From Ruminococcus sp. (GTDB lineage Bacteria > Bacillota > Clostridia > Oscillospirales > Acutalibacteraceae), in assembly GCA_017416065.1 (NCBI GenBank), contig JAFQDM010000013.1, positions 1-43,805 on the forward strand: DNA of 43,805 bases, read 5' to 3'. A program made the translations under genes and the position numbers. The notes beneath the pieces were generated by a model that was given only the letters and a program-made list of their open reading frames with translations, was not told the origin of the DNA and did no database searches. Shown here in pieces: positions 10,101-17,172 of this stretch (the first letter of the stretch is position 1; each line of letters opens with the position of its first letter).

Positions 10101-11281
10101 CAGCGGCTGTGTCTCCCGAGGCACCCAAAGTTGAGGGTTACGAGTTCAAGGGCTGGAGCGCAGAGTTTGACTGTGTTACAGAGGATATGACTGTAAAGGC
10201 TAAATACAGCAAGCTTCCTCCCACCACGGGTAACCTCAGGGTTGAGGTTACAGGCGGCAGAGGCTTTACAATTTCCGTTGACGGCGGAGTGTCAAGACCT
10301 CAGGGTGTTACTTATCACAACTCAAAGCTTTCCATAGGCTCAACAGTAACCCTGACAGCAAATACTGCTGATAATGCCAACTTCTTTGGTTGGGTCAACC
10401 CCATCACAGGTATCATCCTCAGCGCAGACCCTGTGTATACCTTCACCGCTTCGGGCAACGATAGCCTGAAGGCTCTTTATGCTGTAGCAGTTGAGGGAGT
10501 AAATGTTGTAACCTTCAAGAATGACAAGTCAAACAGAATTCTGGATTCTCAGTATTACGCATCTGCAGATGTAGTAACCTTCCCCGATGCACCTACTCAG
10601 GTAGGCTACGACTTTGCAGGCTGGAGTATGACAGAGGCAGAGATTAAGTCCGCTATTGCAAAGGGTGAGGATGTAACTGTAGTGGCAAAGTGGACTAAGT
10701 CACTTGTGCCTGTAGAGATTACAGTAAACGGCGGCACAGGCTCAGGAACTTACTATGCAAACAATGCGGTAACAGTTACCGCAAACGAGGCAGAGATGGG
10801 TCAGAAGTTTGCCTACTGGACAGACGCACAGGGTAACATCAGAAGCTACAATGCAGAATATACCTTCTTCCCTGCAAAGGACACAACGGTTACTGCTGTG
10901 TTTGTGGATGCAGATGCAGAGATAGATTATCAGATTTTGGTAAGCCTTGATTCTATTGACACCACAACCGTTGAGGGTAAGAATGTATTTACCTACAGCT
11001 GGTACTGCCCTGATAGCTACTCTTTTGTAAAGGCAGGAATCGTGGCAGTTAACAAGGATAACTACAACGAAGCAACCTTTGTTGCAGGCTCCTCAGATGC
11101 AAACGTTTACGACAGAAGCCCCAACTCTGCAAATAACGTCCCCGTGAACACCTACACCTGGTCTAAGTCAAACGTCACCTCAGGTCAGACCTGGATGGCT
11201 CGCGCTTACGTTCAGTACAGAGATGCAAACGGTGATCTGCAGACGGTTTATTCCGACATAGCAGAGGCTACTAAAGATTAA
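7181..11281 (+). CDS. Secreted BspA-type leucine-rich-repeat protein with starch-binding module and shared C-terminal module
   Basis: A 1366-residue exported protein; AAGGAGG precedes ATG 7181. It has a signal peptide (about 1-28) and a degenerate starch-binding-like segment near 55-135 (YELWGSFNAYAEP). A long BspA/LRR_5 array at about 155-700 repeats the pattern I...AF.GC..L..V.LP..L..IG. An InlB-type repeat (about 780-845), a CBM26-like module (about 850-950, YLKGAFNNW, IWYGNDG, GGTYEFKF) and another InlB-type repeat (about 953-1010) follow. The last ~351 residues are the shared C-terminal module. BspA LRRs usually mediate adhesion or protein binding. Coupling them to a starch-binding module suggests attachment to starch or to partner proteins (inference). 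No catalytic domain is seen. Base composition is more AT-rich in the LRR part than in the flanking modules, hinting at domain shuffling. Confidence 0.87.
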   Translation: MKQRLAKRALSLLLTLVMLIGLVPMAGAAAVTAEETVQLAESAPATQSDEPLLSEYELWGSFNAYAEPISMYLNEDGTVASCCARVSEGSYTAIYRNGNSESEKHQFTISEGNTGVVTFNLNLYKNTPGELSCELAITKPSAGEEVPDSYIGAEPTADGFEYVIFQGEAFISKYIGTDVDVVVPERIDGFQVVGIGREAFKIESINGSSTVESITLPSTLRAIGMSAFDNVSFLKEVVVPSGAQIIDSYAFRNCSSLNSVSFPDTIIRAGADILDGTAYYADEDNWTDGKILYVGTTLICAAHMQVYSEKEDDYFAPYGDVFVKPGTKVIADYAFCNIDYRGGAILEQRRGRAIIGQLVIPEGVVYIGNNAFEQCFSIGSVTLPSTITAINEGTFKLSNIGSFVEIPEGVERICAHAFDGCKADFEGVYAGGTLVFPSTLKSIGSYAYSGSDLFNEVIFPIGFKYLGEYAFFSNLYLASVVFNDVVRIDRCAFDTCEMLTNVVLPSSLRVIGESAFASGHKIVDVAGGQTSVLVYNKITEIKLPQGIEYIGAHTFSGCTSLVTINLPEGLEYIGSYCFNKCYSLKTVTFPDSLTYLGSYVLKDCTSLGGVNFPEKALFPNVDGIVNGTNIVQLNIPDGVECVSNFYDSTLRSIEIPKTVKKITNMHNAPIYAVRYKGTESQWGDIYFYNPSNVTIAPSGTFPNATIYFLGNEVTWSEGEHYELIPYDDTEVEDGNSFSFSVDVEEGYNLISVVSRMQVLTPDAQGVYTIENITEDTSIIVIVEGDSFVYDVKFIAKDGSVLSEQKVHHGMAAEAPEAPVYFNYTFTGWSEDFSKVTEDMTVKAQYEYTPAVYLKGAFNNWSTDSPMNVVKGTTDYSYIINLEKGNYDFKIVIVNDNGSDIWYGNDGNINDVTTTGWVFETRLGNCTLVARGGTYEFKFNIDSKKLEVSRVPDVTVTFTDKDGEVISTQTIPYGTAAVSPEAPKVEGYEFKGWSAEFDCVTEDMTVKAKYSKLPPTTGNLRVEVTGGRGFTISVDGGVSRPQGVTYHNSKLSIGSTVTLTANTADNANFFGWVNPITGIILSADPVYTFTASGNDSLKALYAVAVEGVNVVTFKNDKSNRILDSQYYASADVVTFPDAPTQVGYDFAGWSMTEAEIKSAIAKGEDVTVVAKWTKSLVPVEITVNGGTGSGTYYANNAVTVTANEAEMGQKFAYWTDAQGNIRSYNAEYTFFPAKDTTVTAVFVDADAEIDYQILVSLDSIDTTTVEGKNVFTYSWYCPDSYSFVKAGIVAVNKDNYNEATFVAGSSDANVYDRSPNSANNVPVNTYTWSKSNVTSGQTWMARAYVQYRDANGDLQTVYSDIAEATKD

Positions 11282-11303
11282 TTAAATACAGACTAATTGC
11301 AGA

Positions 11304-11345
11304 CACCCTGCCGATTTTTTTCAGTCGGCAGGGTGTGTTTTTCTT
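11304..11345 (+). terminator. Intrinsic terminator after the LRR protein gene
   Basis: An 11-bp stem CACCCTGCCGA (11304-11314) pairs with 11325-11335 and is followed by TGTTTTTCTTT. It is the third copy of the same terminator stem in the array. Confidence 0.88.
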
Positions 11346-11395
11346 TATGATTTTATGCGACAGTATGCCTTGTGCTGATAACAAATAATTTGTTG

Positions 11396-11424
11396 TTGAA
11401 ATCCTTTGTTAATTGTGGTAAAAT
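11396..11424 (+). promoter_or_regulatory. Promoter of the S24/S26 peptidase-like gene
   Basis: TTGAAA (11396-11401) and TAAAAT (11419-11424) with a 17-bp spacer, about 40 nt before the GTG start. Confidence 0.7.
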
Positions 11425-11464
11425 ATCAAAGTTGAATTTATGTTTTTTGAAAGGAGTGCTTGCT

Positions 11465-11962
11465 GTGACTAATTACTCAACCATTGAAGAAGCTGTAAGC
11501 AAAGGGAATTTTATCATTCATTCCCACGGAGTGAGTATGTGGCCTATGATAAGAAACGGCAAGGATTCCGTGCGCATAGAGCCTGTTGAGGGCAGACTCA
11601 ATAAGTTTGATCTGCCTTTGTACAAAGATAATCGCGGAAGGTACGTTATCCACAGAATAATTGAGGTTACGGATGAGGGTTACGTTATCTGCGGTGACGG
11701 CTTGTACGAGAGAGAATACGACATTACGGACAAAAACATCCTGGGCAGGGTGGAGGGCTTTTTCAGAAAAGAGAAGTACGTCTCCTGTCAGTCAAAGGGC
11801 TATCTTTTGTATGTTCGCCTGTGGGCAGGCACATTTATGTTTATGCGCAAACCCCTTATCAGCATTGTCCGCGTGTGCAGACACACAAAAAACAGAATCA
11901 AGAATACGTTTCTGCGAATCTTTGGCAAAAAGAACGGCAAAAATCAGACAAAGACTCCTTAA
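11465..11962 (+). CDS. S24/S26 (signal-peptidase-like) family protein
   Basis: A 165-residue protein starting at GTG 11465, chosen because AAGGAG (11451-11456) lies 8 nt upstream. A frame start at 11372 would lie before the predicted promoter. The motif HGVSMWPMI places the likely catalytic Ser at S24. The second motif, RYVIHRIIEV, has His (H63) where bacterial type I signal peptidases have Lys, as in SipW/ER-type enzymes. VICGDG further matches the S24/S26 fold. There is no N-terminal membrane anchor. A hydrophobic, basic C-terminal stretch (about 110-165) could contact the membrane. The substrate is unknown. It follows the secreted-protein array but has its own promoter and terminator. Confidence 0.75.
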   Translation: MTNYSTIEEAVSKGNFIIHSHGVSMWPMIRNGKDSVRIEPVEGRLNKFDLPLYKDNRGRYVIHRIIEVTDEGYVICGDGLYEREYDITDKNILGRVEGFFRKEKYVSCQSKGYLLYVRLWAGTFMFMRKPLISIVRVCRHTKNRIKNTFLRIFGKKNGKNQTKTP

Positions 11963-11967
11963 ACTCC

Positions 11968-12003
11968 AACCCGACACGTGATGAATGTCGGGTTTTGATT
12001 TTT
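11968..12003 (+). terminator. Intrinsic terminator after the S24/S26 gene
   Basis: A 9-bp stem AACCCGACA/TGTCGGGTT (11968-11976 with 11986-11994), then TTGATTTTT. A TATAAT at 12020-12025 just downstream may be the -10 of the next gene, but its -35 spacing (TTGATT, 19 bp) is poor. Confidence 0.82.
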
Positions 12004-12055
12004 ATGAAGGCTGATGGGGTATAATAACACAGAATAAAAGACAAGAGATGATTTT

Positions 12056-12940
12056 ATGTTTGAGCTTATAAACCTTAAGGGGAATACCTACTGCTACACA
12101 ATGCCCACCAACGTAGGGGTGTATTTGAATGATGACGATTCCGTGTACCTTATAGACACGGGAGTGAACGAGCGCTCTGCGCAGAAGATACTGGCGGCTT
12201 TGGAGGAAAAGGGCTGGAGCGTGAAGGCTGTGCTTCTGACCCATGCCCACACAGACCACGCAGGAGGCTGCAGATATATAGTTGAAGCCACAGGCTGCAA
12301 GGCGTATGCCACACAGGCAGAGAGAGTCTTTGTAGAATACCCCGACCTGGAGCCTGCTATGGTTTACGGAACCTTCCCCTGCAAGGATTTCAGAGGTAAG
12401 GTGATGAACACCCCTGCCTGCTCTGTGCACGATATAAGTGAATTTGAATTCCCCCAAGGCTTTGAGATGTTTCATCTTCCCGGGCATTTTGCAGATATGG
12501 TAGGCTTCAGAACTCCCGATGAGGTGTATTTTGTTGCAGATGCGGCGATTGCAGAGGAGACCCTCCAAAGATCACCCATGAGCTATATATTTGACGTTGA
12601 ACGTCACTATGAGACCCTTGAGAAGATAAAGGCTTTCCAAGGGGAATTGTGCGTGCCCTCCCACGCACAGCCCACAAGGGATATTGCTTCCCTTGCAGAT
12701 AAGAACGCAAGAGCCCTTGACAGGGTGGGGGAAGATATTCTTGAGTTCTTAAGCTCTCCCAAAACTGCGGAGGAGCTGGCGGAGTGCTTTGCCCGCAGGT
12801 GGCAGCTGCCGGAGGATTTTGTGCATTATGTGATGACCTGCTCGGGAGTGCGTGCATACCTTACCTATCTGCGGCACAGAGGAGTGGCGGAGTATTTCTT
12901 TGAGGATAACAGAATGCTTTGGAAAAAGACAACCTCCTGA
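12056..12940 (+). CDS. Metallo-beta-lactamase-fold hydrolase
   Basis: A 294-residue cytoplasmic protein with the MBL signature THAHTDHAGG. Predicted metal ligands are H63, H65, D67, H68, H144 (LPGHF), D162 (VADAA) and H203 (PSHAQP), so a dinuclear zinc site is complete. The C-terminal ~90 residues look like the small helical, winged-helix-like domain common in MBL hydrolases of the LACTB2/glyoxalase II-like type. The substrate cannot be assigned. It stands alone between the S24/S26 gene and tRNA-Val. The ribosome site is weak (AAGAGATG region). Confidence 0.85.
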   Translation: MFELINLKGNTYCYTMPTNVGVYLNDDDSVYLIDTGVNERSAQKILAALEEKGWSVKAVLLTHAHTDHAGGCRYIVEATGCKAYATQAERVFVEYPDLEPAMVYGTFPCKDFRGKVMNTPACSVHDISEFEFPQGFEMFHLPGHFADMVGFRTPDEVYFVADAAIAEETLQRSPMSYIFDVERHYETLEKIKAFQGELCVPSHAQPTRDIASLADKNARALDRVGEDILEFLSSPKTAEELAECFARRWQLPEDFVHYVMTCSGVRAYLTYLRHRGVAEYFFEDNRMLWKKTTS

Positions 12941-12950
12941 CAGAAAAAGC

Positions 12951-12979
12951 TGGACAAACCCTTTGTACTGTGCTATAAT
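12951..12979 (+). promoter_or_regulatory. Promoter of tRNA-Val
   Basis: TGGACA (12951-12956), a 17-bp spacer and a perfect TATAAT (12974-12979), 18 nt before the mature tRNA 5' end. Confidence 0.8.
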
Positions 12980-12997
12980 TGTGGAGCTTTGTAAAAT

Positions 12998-13074
12998 GTG
13001 GGTGTAGCTCAGCTGGTTAGAGTACTTGCTTGACATGCAAGGGGTCGATGGTTCAAGTCCATTCATCCACACCA
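12998..13074 (+). tRNA. tRNA-Val (anticodon GAC)
   Basis: A 77-nt cloverleaf with encoded CCA. The acceptor stem is GTGGGTG (12998-13004) with CATCCAC (13064-13070). The anticodon stem is CTTGC/GCAAG, and anticodon GAC sits at 13032-13034. The T-loop is TTCAAGT. All arms pair, with one G-U in the acceptor. Confidence 0.95.
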
Positions 13075-13076
13075 TT

Positions 13077-13110
13077 ATCCTCGTTCAAAAGAACGGGGAT
13101 TTTGCTTTTT
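13077..13110 (+). terminator. Terminator of tRNA-Val
   Basis: A 10-bp stem ATCCTCGTTC/GAACGGGGAT (13077-13086 with 13091-13100) with loop AAAA, followed by TTTGCTTTTT. Between it and the next promoter (13111-13232) nothing recognisable is seen. Confidence 0.82.
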
Positions 13111-13232
13111 CACGGAGGTTATTGGGCACGGTGGGATCATGCTGTTTAAGCAGTTGGGATTCTCTTGTGATTTTCAACAAAACCTTACACAAAGATTTAT
13201 AAATAATCTACATAGACAAATTCCGCCTTTTA

Positions 13233-13261
13233 TTGACTTAAAGCAGGGTTGATGCTATAAT
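13233..13261 (+). promoter_or_regulatory. Promoter of the purine biosynthesis operon
   Basis: TTGACT (13233-13238), a 17-bp spacer and perfect TATAAT (13256-13261). Transcription should start near 13268, just before the riboswitch. Confidence 0.88.
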
Positions 13262-13280
13262 TATAAGGCAATAATGTTTT

Positions 13281-13350
13281 CTGTAACTGGCGGATTGGTG
13301 GAGTACCACATGGGAGCAGAAAACTCTCTTTATGTCGACCGCCTGGGCAG
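13281..13350 (+). promoter_or_regulatory. ZTP riboswitch (pfl motif) controlling the purine operon
   Basis: The sequence carries the conserved pfl elements in order. CTGGCGG (13287-13293) is followed by a GGTGG/CCAC hairpin with the GGAGTACCAC core (13297-13309), GGGAG, a variable hairpin, and CGACCGCCTGGGCA (13336-13349). GGCGG can form the pseudoknot with CCGCC (13339-13343). ZTP riboswitches sense ZTP/ZMP, which accumulates when 10-formyl-THF is short, and usually turn genes on. The two formyl-THF-dependent steps are both in this operon. Confidence 0.9.
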
Positions 13351-13391
13351 ATCTGCAGCATTAGTGCGCAGGTCTGTCCGGTTTTGTTTTT
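13345..13391 (+). terminator. ZTP-controlled intrinsic terminator
   Basis: A 12-bp stem GGGCAGATCTGC/GCAGGTCTGTCC (13345-13356 with 13368-13379, two G-U pairs) is followed by TTTTGTTTTT. Its 5' strand begins inside the conserved CTGGGCA of the aptamer. Aptamer folding and termination are therefore mutually exclusive, which predicts a ligand-on switch. Confidence 0.87.
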
Positions 13392-13428
13392 ATCAATAAT
13401 TTCCCTTTTGGAAACGGAGGATTTTACT

Positions 13429-13923
13429 ATGAAAAAAGTTGCAGTGGTTATGGGTAGCGACAGCGACCTTCCCGTTGTCAGAAAAGCAACGGATATCCTT
13501 GCACAGTTCGGAGTGCCCTTTGAGGTAAGGGTCCTCTCTGCTCACAGAACCCCCCTTGAGGCAGCAGAGTTTGCAAAGAGCGCAAGAGAGTCAGGCTTCG
13601 GCGTTATCATCTGCGCCGCAGGTATGGCTGCGCACCTTGCAGGTGCTTTTGCGGCAAATTGCTCCCTGCCCATCATCGGAATTCCTGTTAAATCAAAGTA
13701 TCTTGACGGTGTTGACGCACTTCTCTCAACTGTTCAGATGCCTACCGGCATGCCTGTTGCAACGGTTGCTATTGACGGAGCTGCCAACGCCGCCTTGTTG
13801 TCTATTCAGATGCTTGCGATCTCTGACGAGGAGCTGAGAATCAAGTACGACGCATACCGTGCCGAGGCTACAGCCAAGGTGCTGGAGAAGGACAAAGCAG
13901 TAAGCGCTGAGTTTGCTCAGTGA
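13429..13923 (+). CDS. purE: N5-carboxyaminoimidazole ribonucleotide mutase (PurE)
   Basis: A 164-residue PurE starting at ATG 13429 behind GGAGG (13416-13420). A frame start at 13384 would fall in the terminator. It converts N5-CAIR to CAIR in purine synthesis. MGSDSDLP at the N-terminus and SAHRTP (H39) are the class I signatures, and QMPTGMPVATVAID continues the active site. No purK is found in this operon; it may lie elsewhere. First gene after the ZTP switch. Confidence 0.95.
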   Translation: MKKVAVVMGSDSDLPVVRKATDILAQFGVPFEVRVLSAHRTPLEAAEFAKSARESGFGVIICAAGMAAHLAGAFAANCSLPIIGIPVKSKYLDGVDALLSTVQMPTGMPVATVAIDGAANAALLSIQMLAISDEELRIKYDAYRAEATAKVLEKDKAVSAEFAQ

Positions 13924-13972
13924 TCAAATATTATTAATTTTGTGAATTTTATTTTTAAAGGAGATATTTATT

Positions 13973-14653
13973 ATGAAAGAGCTTGTTTACAGAGGTAAGA
14001 CCAAGGACGTATTTGCACTTGAGAACGGTAACTATGAGTTACTTTTCAAGGACGATTGCACAGGCAAAGACGGCGTGTTTGATCCCGGCGAGAACTCAGT
14101 AGGTCTCACCATCGAGGGCGTTGGCGCAGTTAACCTGAAGATGTCCGTTTATTTCTTTGAGCTTTGCAAGGCTGCAGGCATTAAGACTCACTACGTATCA
14201 GCTGATATGGACACAACAACTATGGAGGTTCTTCCTGCAAAGCCCTTTGGCAAGGGTCTTGAGGTTATCTGCCGCAAAAAGGCAGTAGGCTCTTTCCTCC
14301 GCCGCTACAGTGACTATTGCGAGGAGGGCGCAGACCTTCCCAACTATGTAGAGATGACCTTCAAGAACGATGCAAAGGGCGATCCCCTTGTAACTCAGGA
14401 CGGCCTTGAGGTTCTGGGAGTTATGAACGCTGCTCAGTATAAGGCTATCAAGGAAATGACCCAGAAGATCACAGACATTGTTGACGACGAGATGCAAAAG
14501 CGCGGTATGGCTCTTTATGACATCAAGTTTGAGTTTGGCTACGTTGGCGACGAAGTATTCCTCATTGATGAGATCGCATCCGGTAATATGAGAGTTTACA
14601 AGAACGGCGAGTACATTGATCCCATGACTCTCTCAAAGCTTTTCTTTGAATAA
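13973..14653 (+). CDS. purC: Phosphoribosylaminoimidazole-succinocarboxamide synthase (PurC)
   Basis: A 226-residue SAICAR synthetase that joins CAIR and aspartate with ATP. It begins at ATG 13973 after AAAGGAG. The N-terminal YRGKTKDVF and [10 protein letters not shown] match the PurC nucleotide-binding start (EGKAK..., FKDD.TA), and [16 protein letters not shown] matches the central segment. The C-terminal region ([15 protein letters not shown]) aligns with the DEI.PD.R motif but is divergent. Length is normal for bacterial PurC (~235). It lies 49 nt after purE in the same operon. Confidence 0.9.
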   Translation: MKELVYRGKTKDVFALENGNYELLFKDDCTGKDGVFDPGENSVGLTIEGVGAVNLKMSVYFFELCKAAGIKTHYVSADMDTTTMEVLPAKPFGKGLEVICRKKAVGSFLRRYSDYCEEGADLPNYVEMTFKNDAKGDPLVTQDGLEVLGVMNAAQYKAIKEMTQKITDIVDDEMQKRGMALYDIKFEFGYVGDEVFLIDEIASGNMRVYKNGEYIDPMTLSKLFFE

Positions 14654-14703
14654 TTTCTGCAATAATCTGCAAATATCATTGACTAAACCCGGAGGTGCTC
14701 ACA

Positions 14704-16128
14704 TTGGGCGGCTTTTTTGGAGTAGTCTCTGAGAGAGACTGCATTACTGACGTTTTCTTTGGTGTGGATTATCATTCCCATCTGGGTACGGCCCGCGCAG
14801 GTATGGCAACATACAGCGAACAGGGCGGCTTTCAGCGCCACATCCACAACATTGAGAACACACCCTTCAGAACAAAGTTCGAGGGAGATTTAGAGAAAAT
14901 GGAGGGCAGGGTCTGCATCGGCTGTATCAGCGACAAAGACCCCCAGCCACTCCTCATATATTCCCACAACGGCATTTACGCCATCACCATCGTGGGTGTT
15001 ATCAATAACTCAGACGAGCTTGCAAAGGAGCTCCTTGACAGCGGCAAGGTGCACTTTGGTGCTATGGGCGGCGGCAGGGTCAACTCCACGGAGCTTGTTG
15101 CAACCCTCATAGACCAGAAGCAAAGCTTTGAAGAGGGTATTGCTTATGCTCAGAGCAAGATCAAGGGCTCTTTGTCCATCCTTATTATGACAGATAAGCA
15201 CGAGCTTATTGTTGCCCGTGATGCAATGGGCAGGCTCCCTGTGGTGCTGGGTAAGGACGAGGAGGGCCACTGCGTAAGCTTTGAGTCCTTTGCCTTCCGC
15301 AAGCTGGGCTATTCCACGCTCAGGGAGTTAGGTCCCGGAGAAATAGTAAGGCTTACGGCAACAGAGGAGACTGTGCTGAAGGCTCCCACAAAGCAGATGA
15401 AGATATGCTCCTTCCTGTGGACATATTACGGCTATCCCAACTCTACCTACGAGGGTGTGAACGTTGAGGTCTTCCGTAACAAAAACGGCGAGATCATGGC
15501 TCGTGACGAAATTGCAAACGGCACCTATGAGGACGTGGACTTTGTGTGCGGTGTTCCTGATTCGGGAATTCCACACGCAATGGGTTACGCAAACTTCTCA
15601 AAGAAGACCTTTGCACGTCCCTTCATCAAGTACACTCCCACCTGGCCCCGCAGTTTTATGCCCAAGAATCAGAAGATCCGCAACCAGGTGGCAAAGATGA
15701 AGATGATTCCCGTTGAGGAGCTTATTAAGGATAAAAAGCTGCTCTTTGTTGACGACAGCATAGTTCGCGGTACACAGCTTAGAAGTACCGTTGATTTTCT
15801 TTATGATAACGGCGCTAAAGAGGTTCATATGCGTTCTGCTTGTCCTCCCATTATGTACGGCTGTAAATACCTGAACTTCTCCACAAGCAAATCAGAAATG
15901 GACCTTTTGGCCCGCAAGATCATTGTAGAGCTTGAGGGTGAGGAAGGTTTAAACTATATTGACGAGTATGCTTCAGCAACCACAGAGCGCGGCAGGAATA
16001 TGCGCCGCAGCATCTGCGAAAAATTAGGCTTTAAGTCTCTGGAGTTCCAATCTCTGGAGGGAATGATCGAGGCAATCGGCTTGCCCGCAGACTGTGTCTG
16101 CACATATTGTTGGAACGGAAAGGAATAA
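14704..16128 (+). CDS. purF: Amidophosphoribosyltransferase-like protein lacking the glutaminase nucleophile (PurF)
   Basis: A 474-residue protein. TTG 14704 is chosen as start because GGAGG (14691-14695) lies 8 nt upstream; a GTG at 14695 overlaps the ribosome site. The phosphoribosyltransferase half is intact, with PRPP loop DDSIVRGT (350-357). Cysteines C235 (KICSF), C380/C387 and C466-x2-C469 match the Fe-S ligand pattern of B. subtilis PurF. The N-terminal class II amidotransferase domain is degenerate: the usual CGVFGI start is GGFFGV, the HVRY Arg segment is CISDK, the NGN oxyanion motif is VGVINN and SSDTE is VNSTE. Glutamine hydrolysis is therefore unlikely. It may use free ammonia or a partner. 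From memory, similar Cys-less proteins are annotated as PurF in Bacteroides and Clostridia. Confidence 0.88.
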   Translation: MGGFFGVVSERDCITDVFFGVDYHSHLGTARAGMATYSEQGGFQRHIHNIENTPFRTKFEGDLEKMEGRVCIGCISDKDPQPLLIYSHNGIYAITIVGVINNSDELAKELLDSGKVHFGAMGGGRVNSTELVATLIDQKQSFEEGIAYAQSKIKGSLSILIMTDKHELIVARDAMGRLPVVLGKDEEGHCVSFESFAFRKLGYSTLRELGPGEIVRLTATEETVLKAPTKQMKICSFLWTYYGYPNSTYEGVNVEVFRNKNGEIMARDEIANGTYEDVDFVCGVPDSGIPHAMGYANFSKKTFARPFIKYTPTWPRSFMPKNQKIRNQVAKMKMIPVEELIKDKKLLFVDDSIVRGTQLRSTVDFLYDNGAKEVHMRSACPPIMYGCKYLNFSTSKSEMDLLARKIIVELEGEEGLNYIDEYASATTERGRNMRRSICEKLGFKSLEFQSLEGMIEAIGLPADCVCTYCWNGKE

Positions 16129-16131
16129 ATT

Positions 16132-17172
16132 ATGAGTAATAATTCAAGATCTGAATCCTACGCAGCAGCAGGCGTTGATATTACCGCAGGCTACAAAGCG
16201 GTAGAACTTATGAAAGCACACATCAAGCGCACCCGCAACGAAGGCTGCCTTGATGATGTTGGCGGCTTTGGAGGTTGCTTCGGTCTTCCTACAGGTATGG
16301 AGGAGCCTGTGCTGGTTTCCGGCACGGATGGTTGCGGCACAAAGGTAAAGCTTGCTATCCTTATGGACAAGCACGACACCATCGGCATTGACGCAGTTGC
16401 AATGTGTGTAAACGATATCATCTGCTGTGGTGCAAAGCCCCTCTTTTTCCTTGACTACATTGCCTGCGGCAAAAACTTCCCCGAGAAGATCGCTTCTATC
16501 GTGGGCGGTGTTGCAGAGGGCTGCGTGCAGTCAGGTGCGGCACTGATCGGCGGAGAGACCGCAGAGCATCCCGGACTTATGCCTGTAGAGGACTACGACC
16601 TTGCAGGCTTTGCAGTAGGTATCGTTGACAAAAAGAAAATGATCGACAACACTCAGGTCAAGGCAGGGGATGCAATAATCGCTCTTAAGTCCAGCGGTGT
16701 TCACTCCAACGGCTTCTCTCTTGTAAGAAAGGTGTTTGACGTTGACAACGCAGACCTGCACAAGACCTACGATGAGCTAGGCGGCAAGTCTTTGGGCGAG
16801 ACCCTGCTCACCCCCACAAAGATCTACGTTAAATCCGTGCTCGCTCTTATGGAGGAGGTCAAGGTCAAGGCTATCTCCCATATTACAGGCGGCGGCTTCT
16901 ATGAGAACATTCCCAGAAGTCTTCCTCAGGGCTTCTCTGCAAAGATCAAAACAGAGGATGTGCAGATCCTGCCTATCTTCAAGCTTCTGCAGGCAACGGG
17001 CAATATTCCCGAGAGAGATATGTTCAACACCTTCAATATGGGTGTTGGTATGAGCATCGTCGTAGGCAAAGAGGATGCAGAAAAAGCACTTGAGATCCTC
17101 AAAGCAAATGGCGAAGATGCTTACCTCCTGGGCGAGATCGTTGAGTCAGAAGAGGGAGTTATCTTATGTTAA
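16132..17172 (+). CDS. purM: Phosphoribosylformylglycinamidine cyclo-ligase (PurM)
   Basis: A 346-residue AIR synthetase that closes FGAM to AIR with ATP. The start at ATG 16132 is 3 nt after the purF stop, with AAAGGA inside the purF end. Family motifs include YAAAGVDI at the N-terminus, SGTDGCGTK, GIDAVAMCVNDI, GAALIGGETAEHPG and ITGGGFYENIPR. Length is typical (~345). It overlaps purN by 7 nt, indicating translational coupling. Confidence 0.96.
   Translation: MSNNSRSESYAAAGVDITAGYKAVELMKAHIKRTRNEGCLDDVGGFGGCFGLPTGMEEPVLVSGTDGCGTKVKLAILMDKHDTIGIDAVAMCVNDIICCGAKPLFFLDYIACGKNFPEKIASIVGGVAEGCVQSGAALIGGETAEHPGLMPVEDYDLAGFAVGIVDKKKMIDNTQVKAGDAIIALKSSGVHSNGFSLVRKVFDVDNADLHKTYDELGGKSLGETLLTPTKIYVKSVLALMEEVKVKAISHITGGGFYENIPRSLPQGFSAKIKTEDVQILPIFKLLQATGNIPERDMFNTFNMGVGMSIVVGKEDAEKALEILKANGEDAYLLGEIVESEEGVILC

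Noticed and set aside
13384-13428. N-terminal extension of purE to 13384
   Set aside because: It would begin in the T-run of the riboswitch terminator and lies before the GGAGG site; ATG 13429 gives the normal PurE N-terminus.
14695-16128. GTG 14695 as purF start
   Set aside because: It overlaps the GGAGG ribosome site; TTG 14704 has the proper 8-nt spacing and gives the MGGFFGV start remembered from homologues.
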